A DNA stretch of 64,000 bases from RGIG1927 sp045546275 (GCA_045546275.1 JAZQCM010000042.1:62001-126000), one strand, 5' to 3'. Shown: positions 18,816-27,271, counted from the first letter of the stretch. Made by a program: numbers and translations. Notes: generated by a model not told the origin, from the letters alone.

Positions 18816-20339
18816 ATGAAGAGATTATTTTTAGTTTTATTGGCACTTATTCTTGCAGGCTGCACAACTTTTGAAGAAATGCCAACAGAGCCTACCGAAG
18901 TAATTGAAATTGAAAAAAACGAGCCTTTTAACGTGATGGTTAAAACAATATATTCACAGGAATCGGAAGGCAACAAAACAGTTTTCGAATCGGAAATTGA
19001 CAATCTGGTTTTAGAGGACAGCGTAAAAGAAAAATACCCTCTGCTTGCAAAAAGCATCGAAGAGGAAAACCAAAAAAATATAGAATACGCCATGCAGGAT
19101 TATGATGCATATCTGCAGGATGCAAAGGAAAACTACTTTTACGGTGATGAATACTTTGCTGCCCACGACAACAACATTAAAGCAAGTGTTAAGCGAAGCG
19201 ATGAAAAGGCTTTCAGCGTTACCTATTGCTACAATTCCTACACAGGTGGTATGCATCCCAACTATTACTATGATGCCTCAAACTTTGAAAGCAAAAGCGG
19301 TAAAAAGCTCACTTTGGGTGATGTTTTCACCGATGTAACAAAGCTTTCCGAAATAGTGAGGAATGAGCTTATCGAAAAATACGGAGTTGAAGCCTTCTTT
19401 GACATTGAAACCGAAGAATTTAGTGGCTTAACTGCCTCCAATACAAATGCATGGACAATAGGCTACGACAGGGTAACTTTCTACTTTTCTCCTTATGAGC
19501 TTGCGCCCTATGCGGCAGGGCTCATAACAGCAGAGCTTTTCTTCACTGACTATTCTGACATAATAAATGAAGAATTCACCGTTGTTCCAAAGGGCTATGC
19601 AGTGGAAATCACCGATGATTGGAACGGCTATGTTTGTGACCTTAATCCCGAAAAAGAAGGCAAGGATATTATAAATATTATACCTGAGTATCAGGATGAC
19701 ATGTATGGAAGAATTATTCTTGAGCTTAATTCCAACGGCTACGGTCACGATACATGGTTTTACGATTCAAGAGAGTTTTTTGTGCATCTTGAAGAAAATG
19801 GTGTGGCGAAAAACTACATATACATTGAAACAATCAGCGATAACGATTACCCCACAATACTTGCCTTTAATGTGGGCGAGAAAAACATAAGCTTCATAGG
19901 TGAAATTCCGGGAACAGGTTTTGTAAGTGAGTATGAGGATGACGGATTGATAAAACCTGCATTTACAAATCCCTACAATTTCACTTTAGGCACAAGAATG
20001 GATATGTTAAGCACATATTCCGGATTAAAAACCTATTATGCGGATTTTAAAACAGGTATGCCAAAAGCGGACATGGAATACTACAACATTGACGTGGACT
20101 ATGTTTTAAAAAACCTCGTTCCCGTAAAGGTTTTGGTTTTGCCTGAAAAGGTTGAAGAAACAATTCCCGAGGGCGAAAGCTTTACATTCTTAAGAACTGA
20201 CAACGAAACCTATGTTGACATGAAGCTTTCAGATTCACGAGAAGTAAAAATTATGGTTGAAATGATTGACGGCTGGATGGCATGCGTGGAAGGAAAACCC
20301 GCCTGGGATGTGTTTAGCGGCACAGTGTACGCAGGATAA
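18816..20339 (+). CDS. Lipoprotein with DUF4163/DUF3298 (PdaC/RsiV-like) domain
   Basis: 507 residues; AAAGGAG is upstream and the signal peptide ends in the lipobox LILAGC. Residues ~30-240 show the DUF4163 plus DUF3298 pattern: VMVKTIYSQESEGNKTVFES, YNSYTGGMHPNYYYDASNF, SGKKLTLGDVFTDVTKLSEI and TFYFSPYELAPYAAG. The same module in RsiV and PdaC binds lysozyme/peptidoglycan. The remaining ~260 residues (beta-rich, LELNSNGYGHDTWFYDSREF) are not recognised. It is likely an envelope-exposed sensor or binding protein co-transcribed with the flippase. Confidence 0.85.
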   Translation: MKRLFLVLLALILAGCTTFEEMPTEPTEVIEIEKNEPFNVMVKTIYSQESEGNKTVFESEIDNLVLEDSVKEKYPLLAKSIEEENQKNIEYAMQDYDAYLQDAKENYFYGDEYFAAHDNNIKASVKRSDEKAFSVTYCYNSYTGGMHPNYYYDASNFESKSGKKLTLGDVFTDVTKLSEIVRNELIEKYGVEAFFDIETEEFSGLTASNTNAWTIGYDRVTFYFSPYELAPYAAGLITAELFFTDYSDIINEEFTVVPKGYAVEITDDWNGYVCDLNPEKEGKDIINIIPEYQDDMYGRIILELNSNGYGHDTWFYDSREFFVHLEENGVAKNYIYIETISDNDYPTILAFNVGEKNISFIGEIPGTGFVSEYEDDGLIKPAFTNPYNFTLGTRMDMLSTYSGLKTYYADFKTGMPKADMEYYNIDVDYVLKNLVPVKVLVLPEKVEETIPEGESFTFLRTDNETYVDMKLSDSREVKIMVEMIDGWMACVEGKPAWDVFSGTVYAG

Positions 20340-20349
20340 ATAAGTGAAA

Positions 20350-20378
20350 ACGTGTCGGATTTTCTGACACGTTTTTTT
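20350..20378 (+). terminator. Terminator after the DUF3298 lipoprotein
   Basis: ACGTGTCGGA / TCTGACACGT stem (one G-T pair) with a short TTT loop and a T7 run. Confidence 0.9.
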
Positions 20379-20391
20379 GCCGTAAAAAATA

Positions 20392-20420
20392 TTGCATTTA
20401 AAAGAAAAATGTGCTAAACT
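20392..20420 (+). promoter_or_regulatory. Promoter for DAHP synthase gene
   Basis: TTGCAT at 20392-20397, 17-bp spacer, TAAACT at 20415-20420; no long leader, T-box or attenuator is visible before the ATG at 20452. Confidence 0.65.
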
Positions 20421-20451
20421 ATGAGAAATACTTTTAAGAGGTGACATAAAA

Positions 20452-21480
20452 ATGAACATGAATTTTGTGAAAAAACTGCCTATTCCCATGGAAATCAAGG
20501 AAAAATTCCCTGTTTCCTTTGAAACAGCAACAGTTATTGCAAAAAGAAACAACGAAATCAAAAAGGTTTTTTCATCGGAGAGCGATAAGTTTTTACTTAT
20601 CATAGGCCCCTGCAGTGCCGACAGAGAGGATTCTGTTTTGGATTATGTAACAAGACTTAAAACTGTGCAGGACAAGGTTTCCGATAAAATTCTTATCATT
20701 CCTCGTATATATACAAATAAGCCCAGAACAACAGGCGAAGGCTACAAGGGCATGGCATCTCAGCCCGACCCCCTTTCAAACCCCGACATTTTAGAGGGCC
20801 TTATAGCAATAAGAAGGCTTCACACAAAGGCTGTTGAAGAAACAGGCATGACCTGTGCAGACGAAATGCTTTACCCCGAAAACCACAGATATTTATCCGA
20901 CATTTTAGGCTATGTAGCAATTGGTGCCAGAAGCGTTGAAAATCAGCAGCACAGACTTACCGCATCGGGCATAAACATTCCTGTTGGAATGAAGAATCCC
21001 ACAGCAGGGGATTTGTCTGTTATGCTCAATTCCATTGTTGCGGCACAGAAAAGCCACACTTTCCTCTACCGTGGCTGGGAGGTTGAAACGCAGGGCAATC
21101 CCTATGCTCATGCAATACTCCGTGGTTATGTGAATAAGCACGGCAACACAATTCCCAACTATCACTACGAGGATATTGCTTTCCTTCTTGACCTTTATCA
21201 AAAAAAGGATGTCAAGAACATGAGCGTTATCATCGACACAAACCATTCAAATTCAGGCAAAAAGTATCTTGAACAGGTGAGAATTGCAAAGGACGTTGTG
21301 ATGAGTCGTCGTCACAGCAAGGATATGGAAACGTTTGTGAAGGGTCTTATGATTGAAAGCTACATAGAAGACGGTGCCCAGAAGGTTGAAGAGGGCGTAT
21401 ACGGTAAGAGTATTACCGACCCCTGCCTTGGTTGGGACAAAACCGAAAAGCTTATTTTAGACCTTGCCGACATGCTTTAA
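20452..21480 (+). CDS. aroF: 3-deoxy-7-phosphoheptulonate (DAHP) synthase, class I
   Basis: 342 residues; AGAGGTGA is 8 nt upstream. It condenses phosphoenolpyruvate with erythrose 4-phosphate, the first step of the shikimate pathway. AroFGH-type landmarks: IIGPCSADREDSVLDY, PRIYTNKPRTTGEGYKGM, GARSVENQQHRLTASG, PVGMKNPTAGD, FLYRGWEVETQGNPYAHAILRGY, IIDTNHSNSGKKYLEQ and ESYIEDGAQ. The length is typical (about 340-350). The isozyme letter (aroF/G/H, i.e. which amino acid inhibits it) cannot be told from sequence by eye, so the symbol is nominal. Monocistronic. Confidence 0.94.
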   Translation: MNMNFVKKLPIPMEIKEKFPVSFETATVIAKRNNEIKKVFSSESDKFLLIIGPCSADREDSVLDYVTRLKTVQDKVSDKILIIPRIYTNKPRTTGEGYKGMASQPDPLSNPDILEGLIAIRRLHTKAVEETGMTCADEMLYPENHRYLSDILGYVAIGARSVENQQHRLTASGINIPVGMKNPTAGDLSVMLNSIVAAQKSHTFLYRGWEVETQGNPYAHAILRGYVNKHGNTIPNYHYEDIAFLLDLYQKKDVKNMSVIIDTNHSNSGKKYLEQVRIAKDVVMSRRHSKDMETFVKGLMIESYIEDGAQKVEEGVYGKSITDPCLGWDKTEKLILDLADML

Positions 21481-21522
21481 TCTGTTTATTCACAAAAAAA
21501 TGTAAATATTCAAAAAAAGTTC

Positions 21523-21551
21523 TTGCAACTAAAGACAAAGCGTGATATAAT
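21523..21551 (+). promoter_or_regulatory. Promoter for secG
   Basis: TTGCAA at 21523-21528, 17-bp spacer, TATAAT at 21546-21551; start codon at 21596. Confidence 0.75.
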
Positions 21552-21595
21552 CCATTTGTTGATTATGAGTAAAAATATAAAGGCGGTGTGTATAA

Positions 21596-21829
21596 ATGAA
21601 AATAGCTTTAGCAATAATCTATATTATAGTAGCTGCAGTTCTTACGGGCGTTGTTCTTATGCAGCAGGGTAAGGACCCCAGAGAAGCAAGTGCTGTTATG
21701 GGCGGTTCCGGTTCCTTCTTCTCCAAGAACAAGGGTGCAACTAAGGAAGCATTATTCGAAAAGCTCACAGCAATCGCTGCAGTACTTTTCGTAGTTCTTT
21801 CCATAGTTATGTTTATTTTTGTAAAATAA
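21596..21829 (+). CDS. secG: Preprotein translocase subunit SecG
   Basis: 77 residues with two membrane segments (IALAIIYIIVAAVLTGVVLMQ and LTAIAAVLFVVLSIVMFIFV) separated by the conserved MQQGKDPREASAVMGGSGSFFSKNKG linker region. It is an auxiliary subunit of SecYEG. The position just upstream of rnr-smpB-ssrA is the classic Firmicute arrangement. Confidence 0.95.
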   Translation: MKIALAIIYIIVAAVLTGVVLMQQGKDPREASAVMGGSGSFFSKNKGATKEALFEKLTAIAAVLFVVLSIVMFIFVK

Positions 21830-21839
21830 TTTTGCAATT

Positions 21840-21874
21840 AAAAGCACTTCCGTAATGAGGAAGTGCTTTTTTTC
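21840..21874 (+). terminator. Terminator between secG and rnr
   Basis: AAAAGCACTTCC / GGAAGTGCTTTT stem with a T-run. It sits only ~15 nt before the rnr start, so rnr expression needs read-through or partial antitermination unless a promoter lies inside secG. Confidence 0.85.
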
Positions 21875-21889
21875 CTTAAAGAGGTTACA

Positions 21890-24121
21890 ATGGACAGAAA
21901 AGAAAAAGTAAAAGCTTTTATTGAAAGTGATGTTTATGTTCCTATGACAAAAGGCGACATTGCCCATGTTTTAAGCGTGCCGGAAAGCGACAAAGCCGAA
22001 TTTGTCAAAATTTTAGACCAGCTTGAGGATGAGGGACATATTCTTTTAACTAAAAAGAGAAAATACGTGTCCTGTAAAAAGGGCGGTTATATACTTACTG
22101 TGTTTTCCGGAAGCGGCAAGGAATACGGCTTTGCCAGGATGGAAAACGGTGAGGATTTGTTTATTCCTCCCGAGGCAACCTGTGGTGCTCTTGACGGCGA
22201 CAGAGTGCTTGTAAAGCCAACGGGTAAGGGCAAAAACGGTATGAGTGGCGAGGCTGAGGTTGTGAAGGTTATAAAAAGAGCAAATCTCCGCTTTGTGGGC
22301 ACCTTTAAAAGTGACCGCTATTACGGCACTGTGACTGCCGACAACCCTCGCATTGGCTGTAAGTTCATGGTCACAGAGGATGACTCCTTAGGTTCCCTTA
22401 ACGGACAAAAGGTTTTGTGCGAAATTGAACGCTTTCCCACCCGTGACTATTATGCAGTGGCAAAGGTTATTGAAGTGTTAGGTTTTCCAAGTGACTTCGG
22501 GGTGGATGTTTTAAGCGTTATATATAACTACGGCTTTGAAATTCCTTTCCCGGAAGCTGTTTTAAAAGAGCTTGACGAAATCCCCGACGAGGTTAGTGAA
22601 ATAGAAGAGGGAAGAATTGATTTAACCGACAAAATCATCTTCACCATTGACGGCAAAGACACTAAGGATATTGACGATGCGGTAAGCTGTGAAAAAGTAG
22701 GGGATTTGTGGCGTTTGGGGGTTCATATTGCCGACGTTTCAAACTATGTAAAGCCAAACTCCCCTCTTGACAAGGAAGCGATGAAGCGTGGCACAAGTGT
22801 TTACCTTACGGACCGTGTTATTCCAATGCTTCCTCCTAAGCTTTCAAACGGCATATGCTCACTTAACGAGGGTGTACTCCGTAACGCTATGAGCGTTTTT
22901 ATGGATATTGATAAAACCGGCGAGGTAGTAAGCTATTCTTTTAATAAAAGCGTTATAAAATCCTGCAAAAAGGCAACATATGACGATATTTACAGCATCA
23001 TTTCAAACGAGGCAGACGAAAAGCTCGCCGAGGAATATTGCAATCTTTTCGGCAGTATACATGAAATGTATGAGCTTTTTAAAGTTTTGAAGGATGCGTC
23101 GAAAAAGCGTGGAAATGTGGACTTTGACATGCCCGAAGCAAAAATTGTGCTTGATGAAAAGGGCGAAGTAAGTGACATTGTTCTTCGTGAAAGAAATCAT
23201 GCTCACATGATGATTGAGGAATTTATGGTAATCACAAATTCCACGGTTGCAGAGCATATGACAAAGTGCAATCTCCCTTCAATTTATCGTGTGCATGAAG
23301 CTCCCGACGGAGAAAAGCTTGATAGCTTCAAGGCATTTGTTTTAACACTTGGCATCAATCCGCCGCAGGGCGAGCTTACACCTAAAAAAATGCAGGCGTT
23401 TTTAGATGGCATTAAGGACAAAAAAGAGTTTCCCATTGTGTCACAGGTGGCGCTTCGCAGTATGCAAAAGGCAAAATACATGAACGAAAACTTAGGCCAC
23501 TACGGTCTGGCGTTAGGCTTTTACACACATTTCACATCCCCCATCCGCCGTTATCCCGACCTTGTGTTTCACCGCAGCTTAAAGGCAGCAATTGAAAAAG
23601 ACAAGGCAATGCTGCAGCATATAAAAGTAACAAGCAAGGAAGCAGCAATAATTTCAAGTGAGCGTGAGCTCAGTGCCGAAAGATGCGAAAGAGATGTGGA
23701 CGACATTAAAAAAGCACAGTGGATGAGCCATCATATCGGTGAAAACTTTAACGGTATCATTTCTTCGGTTACAAGGTTCGGCTTTTTCGTTCAGCTTCCA
23801 AACACTGTGGAAGGTCTTGTCCGTATTGAAAACATGACCGGTGACAGGTTCGACTATGACGAAAAATCCTTGTCAATACGAGGAAACAAAACCACATACA
23901 GATTAGGCGACGAAATAACAATCACAGTTGTGGGTGTTAACGAAGCTCAGGGACAAATTGATTTTATGCCGGAGGGTATGGAATATGGAGAAAAACAAAA
24001 AACAGTTAGCAATAAACAGAACAGCAAGGCACGAGTATTTCATCGAGGAAACAATCGAAGCGGGAATAGAGCTGTTCGGAACAGAGGTAAAAAGCGTTCG
24101 TCAAGGAAAGGCAAATCTTAA
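21890..24121 (+). CDS. rnr: Ribonuclease R
   Basis: 743 residues from the ATG at 21890 (AAAGAGG 5-6 nt upstream; the in-frame ATG at 21863 lies inside the secG terminator). It is a processive 3'-5' exoribonuclease acting on structured RNA and working with tmRNA-SmpB in non-stop mRNA decay. Order: N-terminal winged helix (~1-65), two cold-shock domains, RNB catalytic domain with the Asp cluster in DTKDIDDAV, HIADVSNYV and the YTHFTSPIRRYPDL region, then S1 (NGIISSVTRFGFFVQLPNTVEGLV) and a Lys/Arg/Asn-rich tail. The basic tail is encoded by DNA that is also, in another frame, the start of smpB (137-nt overlap). Confidence 0.96.
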   Translation: MDRKEKVKAFIESDVYVPMTKGDIAHVLSVPESDKAEFVKILDQLEDEGHILLTKKRKYVSCKKGGYILTVFSGSGKEYGFARMENGEDLFIPPEATCGALDGDRVLVKPTGKGKNGMSGEAEVVKVIKRANLRFVGTFKSDRYYGTVTADNPRIGCKFMVTEDDSLGSLNGQKVLCEIERFPTRDYYAVAKVIEVLGFPSDFGVDVLSVIYNYGFEIPFPEAVLKELDEIPDEVSEIEEGRIDLTDKIIFTIDGKDTKDIDDAVSCEKVGDLWRLGVHIADVSNYVKPNSPLDKEAMKRGTSVYLTDRVIPMLPPKLSNGICSLNEGVLRNAMSVFMDIDKTGEVVSYSFNKSVIKSCKKATYDDIYSIISNEADEKLAEEYCNLFGSIHEMYELFKVLKDASKKRGNVDFDMPEAKIVLDEKGEVSDIVLRERNHAHMMIEEFMVITNSTVAEHMTKCNLPSIYRVHEAPDGEKLDSFKAFVLTLGINPPQGELTPKKMQAFLDGIKDKKEFPIVSQVALRSMQKAKYMNENLGHYGLALGFYTHFTSPIRRYPDLVFHRSLKAAIEKDKAMLQHIKVTSKEAAIISSERELSAERCERDVDDIKKAQWMSHHIGENFNGIISSVTRFGFFVQLPNTVEGLVRIENMTGDRFDYDEKSLSIRGNKTTYRLGDEITITVVGVNEAQGQIDFMPEGMEYGEKQKTVSNKQNSKARVFHRGNNRSGNRAVRNRGKKRSSRKGKS

Positions 24122-24449
24122 GGAAAGCTATTGTGAAATTGACAATGGTGAAATGTTTATTCACGGCATGCACATATCTCCCTACGAAAAGGGCAACATT
24201 TTCAACCGTGACCCCTTAAGAGTTAGAAAGCTTCTTCTTCACAAAAGGGAAACAATGAGACTTTTGGGCAAAGTAAAGCAGGACGGCTACACAATTATTC
24301 CTCTCGACATGCACCTTTCAGGGCAATATGTTAAAATGGAAATTGCACTTGCAAAGGGTAAAAAGCTCTACGACAAGCGTGAGGATGCTGTAAAACGAAG
24401 TGCAAAACGTGACATCGACCGTGCAATCAAAGAAAGAAATGCCTATTGA
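23985..24449 (+). CDS. smpB: SsrA-binding protein SmpB
   Basis: 154 residues from the ATG at 23985; GGAGGG sits 8 nt upstream inside rnr. It binds tmRNA and delivers it to stalled ribosomes. Recognisable segments: NRTARHEYFIEETIEAGIEL, GTEVKSVRQGKANLKESY, HGMHISPYEKGN, RKLLLHKRE and the C-terminal basic KLYDKREDAVKRSAKRDIDR tail that mimics mRNA in the A-site. The start lies 137 nt upstream of the rnr stop in a different frame. ssrA follows 91 nt downstream. Confidence 0.96.
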   Translation: MEKNKKQLAINRTARHEYFIEETIEAGIELFGTEVKSVRQGKANLKESYCEIDNGEMFIHGMHISPYEKGNIFNRDPLRVRKLLLHKRETMRLLGKVKQDGYTIIPLDMHLSGQYVKMEIALAKGKKLYDKREDAVKRSAKRDIDRAIKERNAY

Positions 24450-24474
24450 TTTTAGGCAACGTGTATGTTAAAAT
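24446..24474 (+). promoter_or_regulatory. Probable ssrA promoter overlapping the smpB stop codon
   Basis: TTGATT at 24446-24451 (contains the smpB TGA), 17-bp spacer, TAAAAT at 24469-24474. A leader of about 60 nt with a small hairpin (TGCGGCG-TTAAT-CGCCGCA, around 24517-24535) would precede the mature tmRNA 5' end. Confidence 0.6.
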
Positions 24475-24540
24475 AACAAAAGTGAATTTATTCACTATTA
24501 CCTGTTAACTATTACCTGCGGCGTTAATCGCCGCATATAT

Positions 24541-24883
24541 GGGGGCGTAACGGCTTCGACGGGGATTTTGAAAACTGAAGAGCGGGCAGAGGTGGAGACT
24601 CTTAAAACTCCGAAATTAAAATTAAACGCTAACAATAATTTAGCTTACGCTGCCTAATTACGGCAGCCGTCCTGTTTAAGAGTACCGCGACTTAAATAAG
24701 GGCGTCGACCAGCGGTGAACGTGATACGGCTAAGCTTTGCGCCGTACATGAAAAATGAAGCTACCAAACTGTGAAGGCCGTCAATAGCCGGCGCAGGGAG
24801 GAAATTTTAAAATGTTGACTGCGCCCGGAGAGAGCAGTTGGATGGGTTTTCGGACAGGGGTTCAACTCCCCTCGCCTCCACCA
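24541..24883 (+). ncRNA. ssrA: tmRNA (transfer-messenger RNA)
   Basis: The 5' end GGGGGCGTAACGGCTTCGAC and 3' end GGTTCAACTCCCCTCGCC plus TCCACCA form the alanyl-tRNA-like acceptor and T-arm; GGGGGCG pairs with CGCCTCC. The tag frame ends Ala-Asn-Asn-Asn-Leu-Ala-Tyr-Ala-Ala-stop at about 24632-24661, fitting the degron-like -LAA/-YAA tags. Downstream are the usual pseudoknot regions. It rescues ribosomes on truncated mRNAs with SmpB and RNase R, both encoded just upstream. Its last 12 nt are the first part of the att repeat used by the cassette array, so each insertion leaves ssrA intact. Confidence 0.97.
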
Positions 24884-24911
24884 ATCATTTTCACGGAAAA
24901 TGTGAAATTAT
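24872..24911. repeat. att copy 1 (ssrA 3' end)
   Basis: A 40-bp unit starting TCGCCTCCACCA (last 12 nt of tmRNA) and ending TTTCACGGAAAATGTGAAATTAT. It contains a 6-bp inverted repeat TTTCAC/GTGAAA around a 7-nt spacer, the form of a tyrosine-recombinase core site. It differs from the other four copies at one base after the CCA (A instead of T). Confidence 0.9.
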
Positions 24912-25150
24912 TAGAATACGCCGTAATTACAAGCTTTTTGTGATTGCGGCGTATATATTTTTGGCAAAAAAAGGGAGTAAAACTGCTAAAATAGCAGTTT
25001 TTTGTTATATAACCGTAACCAACCCACGTCAAGGGTGTGAAAAAGTTTGTAATTAAGGGAAATTTACAGAGCATAAAAAATTTTGTTTTTGAGAGCGAAA
25101 CCAGCTGATTTTGCGTCCCTAAAAGCAAACAAATGTTCGAAAACACCTTG
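24912..25150 (+). other. Left end of cassette I, type A, with two hairpin terminators
   Basis: No gene. A hairpin (24916-24930 with 24940-24954, two G-T pairs, then ATATTTTT) can terminate ssrA transcription, and a second stem (AAAACTGCTA / TAGCAGTTTT, about 24979-25001) follows. About 200 bp of this end recurs at 43434-43640 behind att copy 3 with only scattered differences, defining a left-end family I call type A. Confidence 0.8.
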
Positions 25151-25220
25151 TAATTTTGTTGGGTTTATGATATTCTAATATTTGATAAGACATAATGTAT
25201 TTAAAAGAGAGGGACAAATA

Positions 25221-25757
25221 ATGAAAGAAATCCTGTTAGAAAATATTGATGTGATAGTAACTATCATCGGTTTTATTATTACATATAAGATGACAATAAA
25301 GTCATTTGGAGATGAAATTAGAAAAAGTAAAATATCACATAATATTGAAATGATACATTCCTTGCCCTATGAAGTTTGCGAATTAATGACAAAGGTCCAG
25401 AAAAGTACAAAAGGAGGGGGGAATAATTCTTTTCATGCCCAAGAATATGAGAAGTTAATGACAAAAATATTTGCATATGGAAGTAGTGCTGCAGTTACTA
25501 TTATCACTGAGGTGCAACAAACGTCCTATAGAATGAATCATTTGGAGAAAAAGGATTCTCAATATCGAATTCTAATACTTTATGCTTTGCTGATAACACA
25601 ATTGAAATATGATATTAGCGATGAAATAGTTTCTCCGGAAAATTGGTTTAAATTAAAAATTAATGACTACTATAAAATGAGAAAAACTATTGTAAAAGAG
25701 ATAAACGAAATTGTTTCAGAACTTGAATTAAATGAAAAGTTTTATGTAGAGAAATAA
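25221..25757 (+). CDS. Small membrane-anchored protein paired with KAP NTPase
   Basis: 178 residues from the ATG at 25221 (AGAGAGGG upstream; the in-frame ATG at 25182 has no ribosome binding site). One N-terminal membrane segment (NIDVIVTIIGFIITYKMTI) is followed by a helical cytoplasmic domain with no family I recognise. It ends 25 nt before the KAP NTPase and is almost certainly co-transcribed with it. Its place in a defence-rich cassette suggests the membrane partner or effector of the NTPase (inference). Confidence 0.65.
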   Translation: MKEILLENIDVIVTIIGFIITYKMTIKSFGDEIRKSKISHNIEMIHSLPYEVCELMTKVQKSTKGGGNNSFHAQEYEKLMTKIFAYGSSAAVTIITEVQQTSYRMNHLEKKDSQYRILILYALLITQLKYDISDEIVSPENWFKLKINDYYKMRKTIVKEINEIVSELELNEKFYVEK

Positions 25758-25781
25758 TGGTTTATATAAGGAGCAAAAGAT

Positions 25782-27116
25782 ATGCAAAAGATAAGCGGAG
25801 ATCACTTATATAGAACGCAGATAATAGATGATATAATTACTGTTATTGCGTCCTGTGTAAAAATGAAACAACCTGTATGTTTTTCTATTGAGGGAGAATG
25901 GGGCAGAGGAAAAAGTTGGATAGTACAGCATGTAGTTAAAAAACTTAAAGGGTATGATTTGTCAATAGAGTGTAGCAAAAATAGTGCGTTGAGAGATATA
26001 TGTAATGAATATATTGTATTTAATTATAATGCGTGGGAAAAAGATTATTATGCCGAGCCACTGTTAGGAATTTTATTAACAATGGTAAATCAACTGAACG
26101 AAGTGTTAAAATTAGAGAATTTTTTGAAAGCTGAGTTAAAGGTTTTATACGCAGAAATTAAAGACATTTTGGAGAAGGTATTAGGTGCAATATCTTTAAA
26201 AATGATAGGTGTAAATGTTGTAGATGTTGGGAAACGAGGGTTAGGTATTTTTACTCAGATAAAGAAAAAGCAGGATATTAAGCTATCAAGTGCAACAAAC
26301 AGTAATGTAGAGGAAGATATTGGCTTAGTGGTTAATACATTAAATAGGTTGTCTAAAAGAATCCCAATCGTTTTTATTGTTGATGAATTAGATCGTTGTC
26401 TGCCAGAGCATGCTATCAAGACATTGGAAAGACTGCACCATGTTTTTAGCAAAATTAATTCATCTGTAACCATTGTGGCGGTTAACGAGAAACAACTTAA
26501 GAATAGCGTAATTCAGATGTTTGGGAAAGATATTTCTTTTGATACATATTTAAGGAAATTTATAGACTTTCGAATAAATATAGATAATGGGACTGTTGAT
26601 GGAGATGAACTGAAGAAGAAACTTCAAGAATATAAAGGTTTTTTTAGTGATAGAGGAAATGAATCTATTTTTGATGATGTGTTAGGTGGTATTTTTAGAA
26701 CTTTAAATGCTAGGGAGATTGAAAGGGTTTGCAGTAATGCAATGCTCTGCCATAGGCTTGTTGATGTAGATACGAGAAATTTTGAATATGATTATATGGT
26801 GGCAGAATTGTTTTTGTTCGCTCATAAAATCGTTTCTGAAAAAGAAGGAAATTCATCAAATCTTTCTCCAATATACGGAAATCGTGCAACAACAAATGGG
26901 GGACAGTTTATAAAAACATTTTTAACTGATGCGAAAAATAGAAGAGTAATAAATGTTACTGATTCTAAAAGTGTTATATTCTATATTGCGGTAATTGTTT
27001 TAGATTTGCAAACTCATGGGGCGATGAATTTACAGATAGAAGAAAGCGAAGGTTTAAATGATATTATAAATTATTTCAACAAGTACAAAAAGTTTTATAA
27101 GATGATAAGAATTTAA
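25782..27116 (+). CDS. KAP family P-loop NTPase (cassette I)
   Basis: 444 residues; AAGGAG precedes the ATG. Walker A GEWGRGKS at 38-45, the N-terminal YNAWEKDYY motif near residue 85, Walker B IVFIVDELDRC around residue 200, and TIVAVNEKQLKNSVIQMFG after it are diagnostic of KAP/STAND-like NTPases. The family includes the F-plasmid phage-exclusion protein PifA. No membrane segment interrupts this one; the upstream 178-residue protein supplies a membrane anchor. It resembles the cassette IV KAP protein in plan (W[GE].GKS, YNAWE, DELDRC) but is shorter. Probable anti-phage role (inference). Confidence 0.85.
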   Translation: MQKISGDHLYRTQIIDDIITVIASCVKMKQPVCFSIEGEWGRGKSWIVQHVVKKLKGYDLSIECSKNSALRDICNEYIVFNYNAWEKDYYAEPLLGILLTMVNQLNEVLKLENFLKAELKVLYAEIKDILEKVLGAISLKMIGVNVVDVGKRGLGIFTQIKKKQDIKLSSATNSNVEEDIGLVVNTLNRLSKRIPIVFIVDELDRCLPEHAIKTLERLHHVFSKINSSVTIVAVNEKQLKNSVIQMFGKDISFDTYLRKFIDFRINIDNGTVDGDELKKKLQEYKGFFSDRGNESIFDDVLGGIFRTLNAREIERVCSNAMLCHRLVDVDTRNFEYDYMVAELFLFAHKIVSEKEGNSSNLSPIYGNRATTNGGQFIKTFLTDAKNRRVINVTDSKSVIFYIAVIVLDLQTHGAMNLQIEESEGLNDIINYFNKYKKFYKMIRI

Positions 27117-27121
27117 AATAG

Positions 27122-27165
27122 AAAACACATTGTAAGTGAAACTTTTGGTTGCAATGTGTTTTTTC
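27122..27165 (+). terminator. Terminator after the KAP NTPase gene
   Basis: AAAACACATTG (27122-27132) pairs with CAATGTGTTTT (from 27152) followed by a T-run. Confidence 0.85.
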
Positions 27166-27193
27166 TATATGCATTGCAAATTAAAAAATGATA

Positions 27194-27258
27194 TTGCTTT
27201 TGTTCGAGGTTTGGAATATAATAAACATATCAACACGTAAACATGTTTACATGTAAAC
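27194..27258 (+). promoter_or_regulatory. Promoter and triple-palindrome operator of the DpnII-type operon
   Basis: TTGCTT at 27194-27199, 17-bp spacer, TATAAT at 27217-27222. Downstream, between the predicted transcript start and the ribosome binding site, GTAAACAT-GTTTACAT-GTAAAC forms two overlapping perfect 14-bp palindromes (27237-27250 and 27245-27258). The position fits a repressor operator; the natural candidate ligand is the helix-turn-helix at the N-terminus of the adjacent methyltransferase. Confidence 0.75.
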
Positions 27259-27271
27259 AGGAGGTTTCGTT

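Noticed and set aside
24862..25146. 94-codon minus-strand frame over the tmRNA end and cassette I left end
   Set aside because: Antisense to tmRNA and to two hairpins, no start signals; a by-product of AT-rich repeat DNA.
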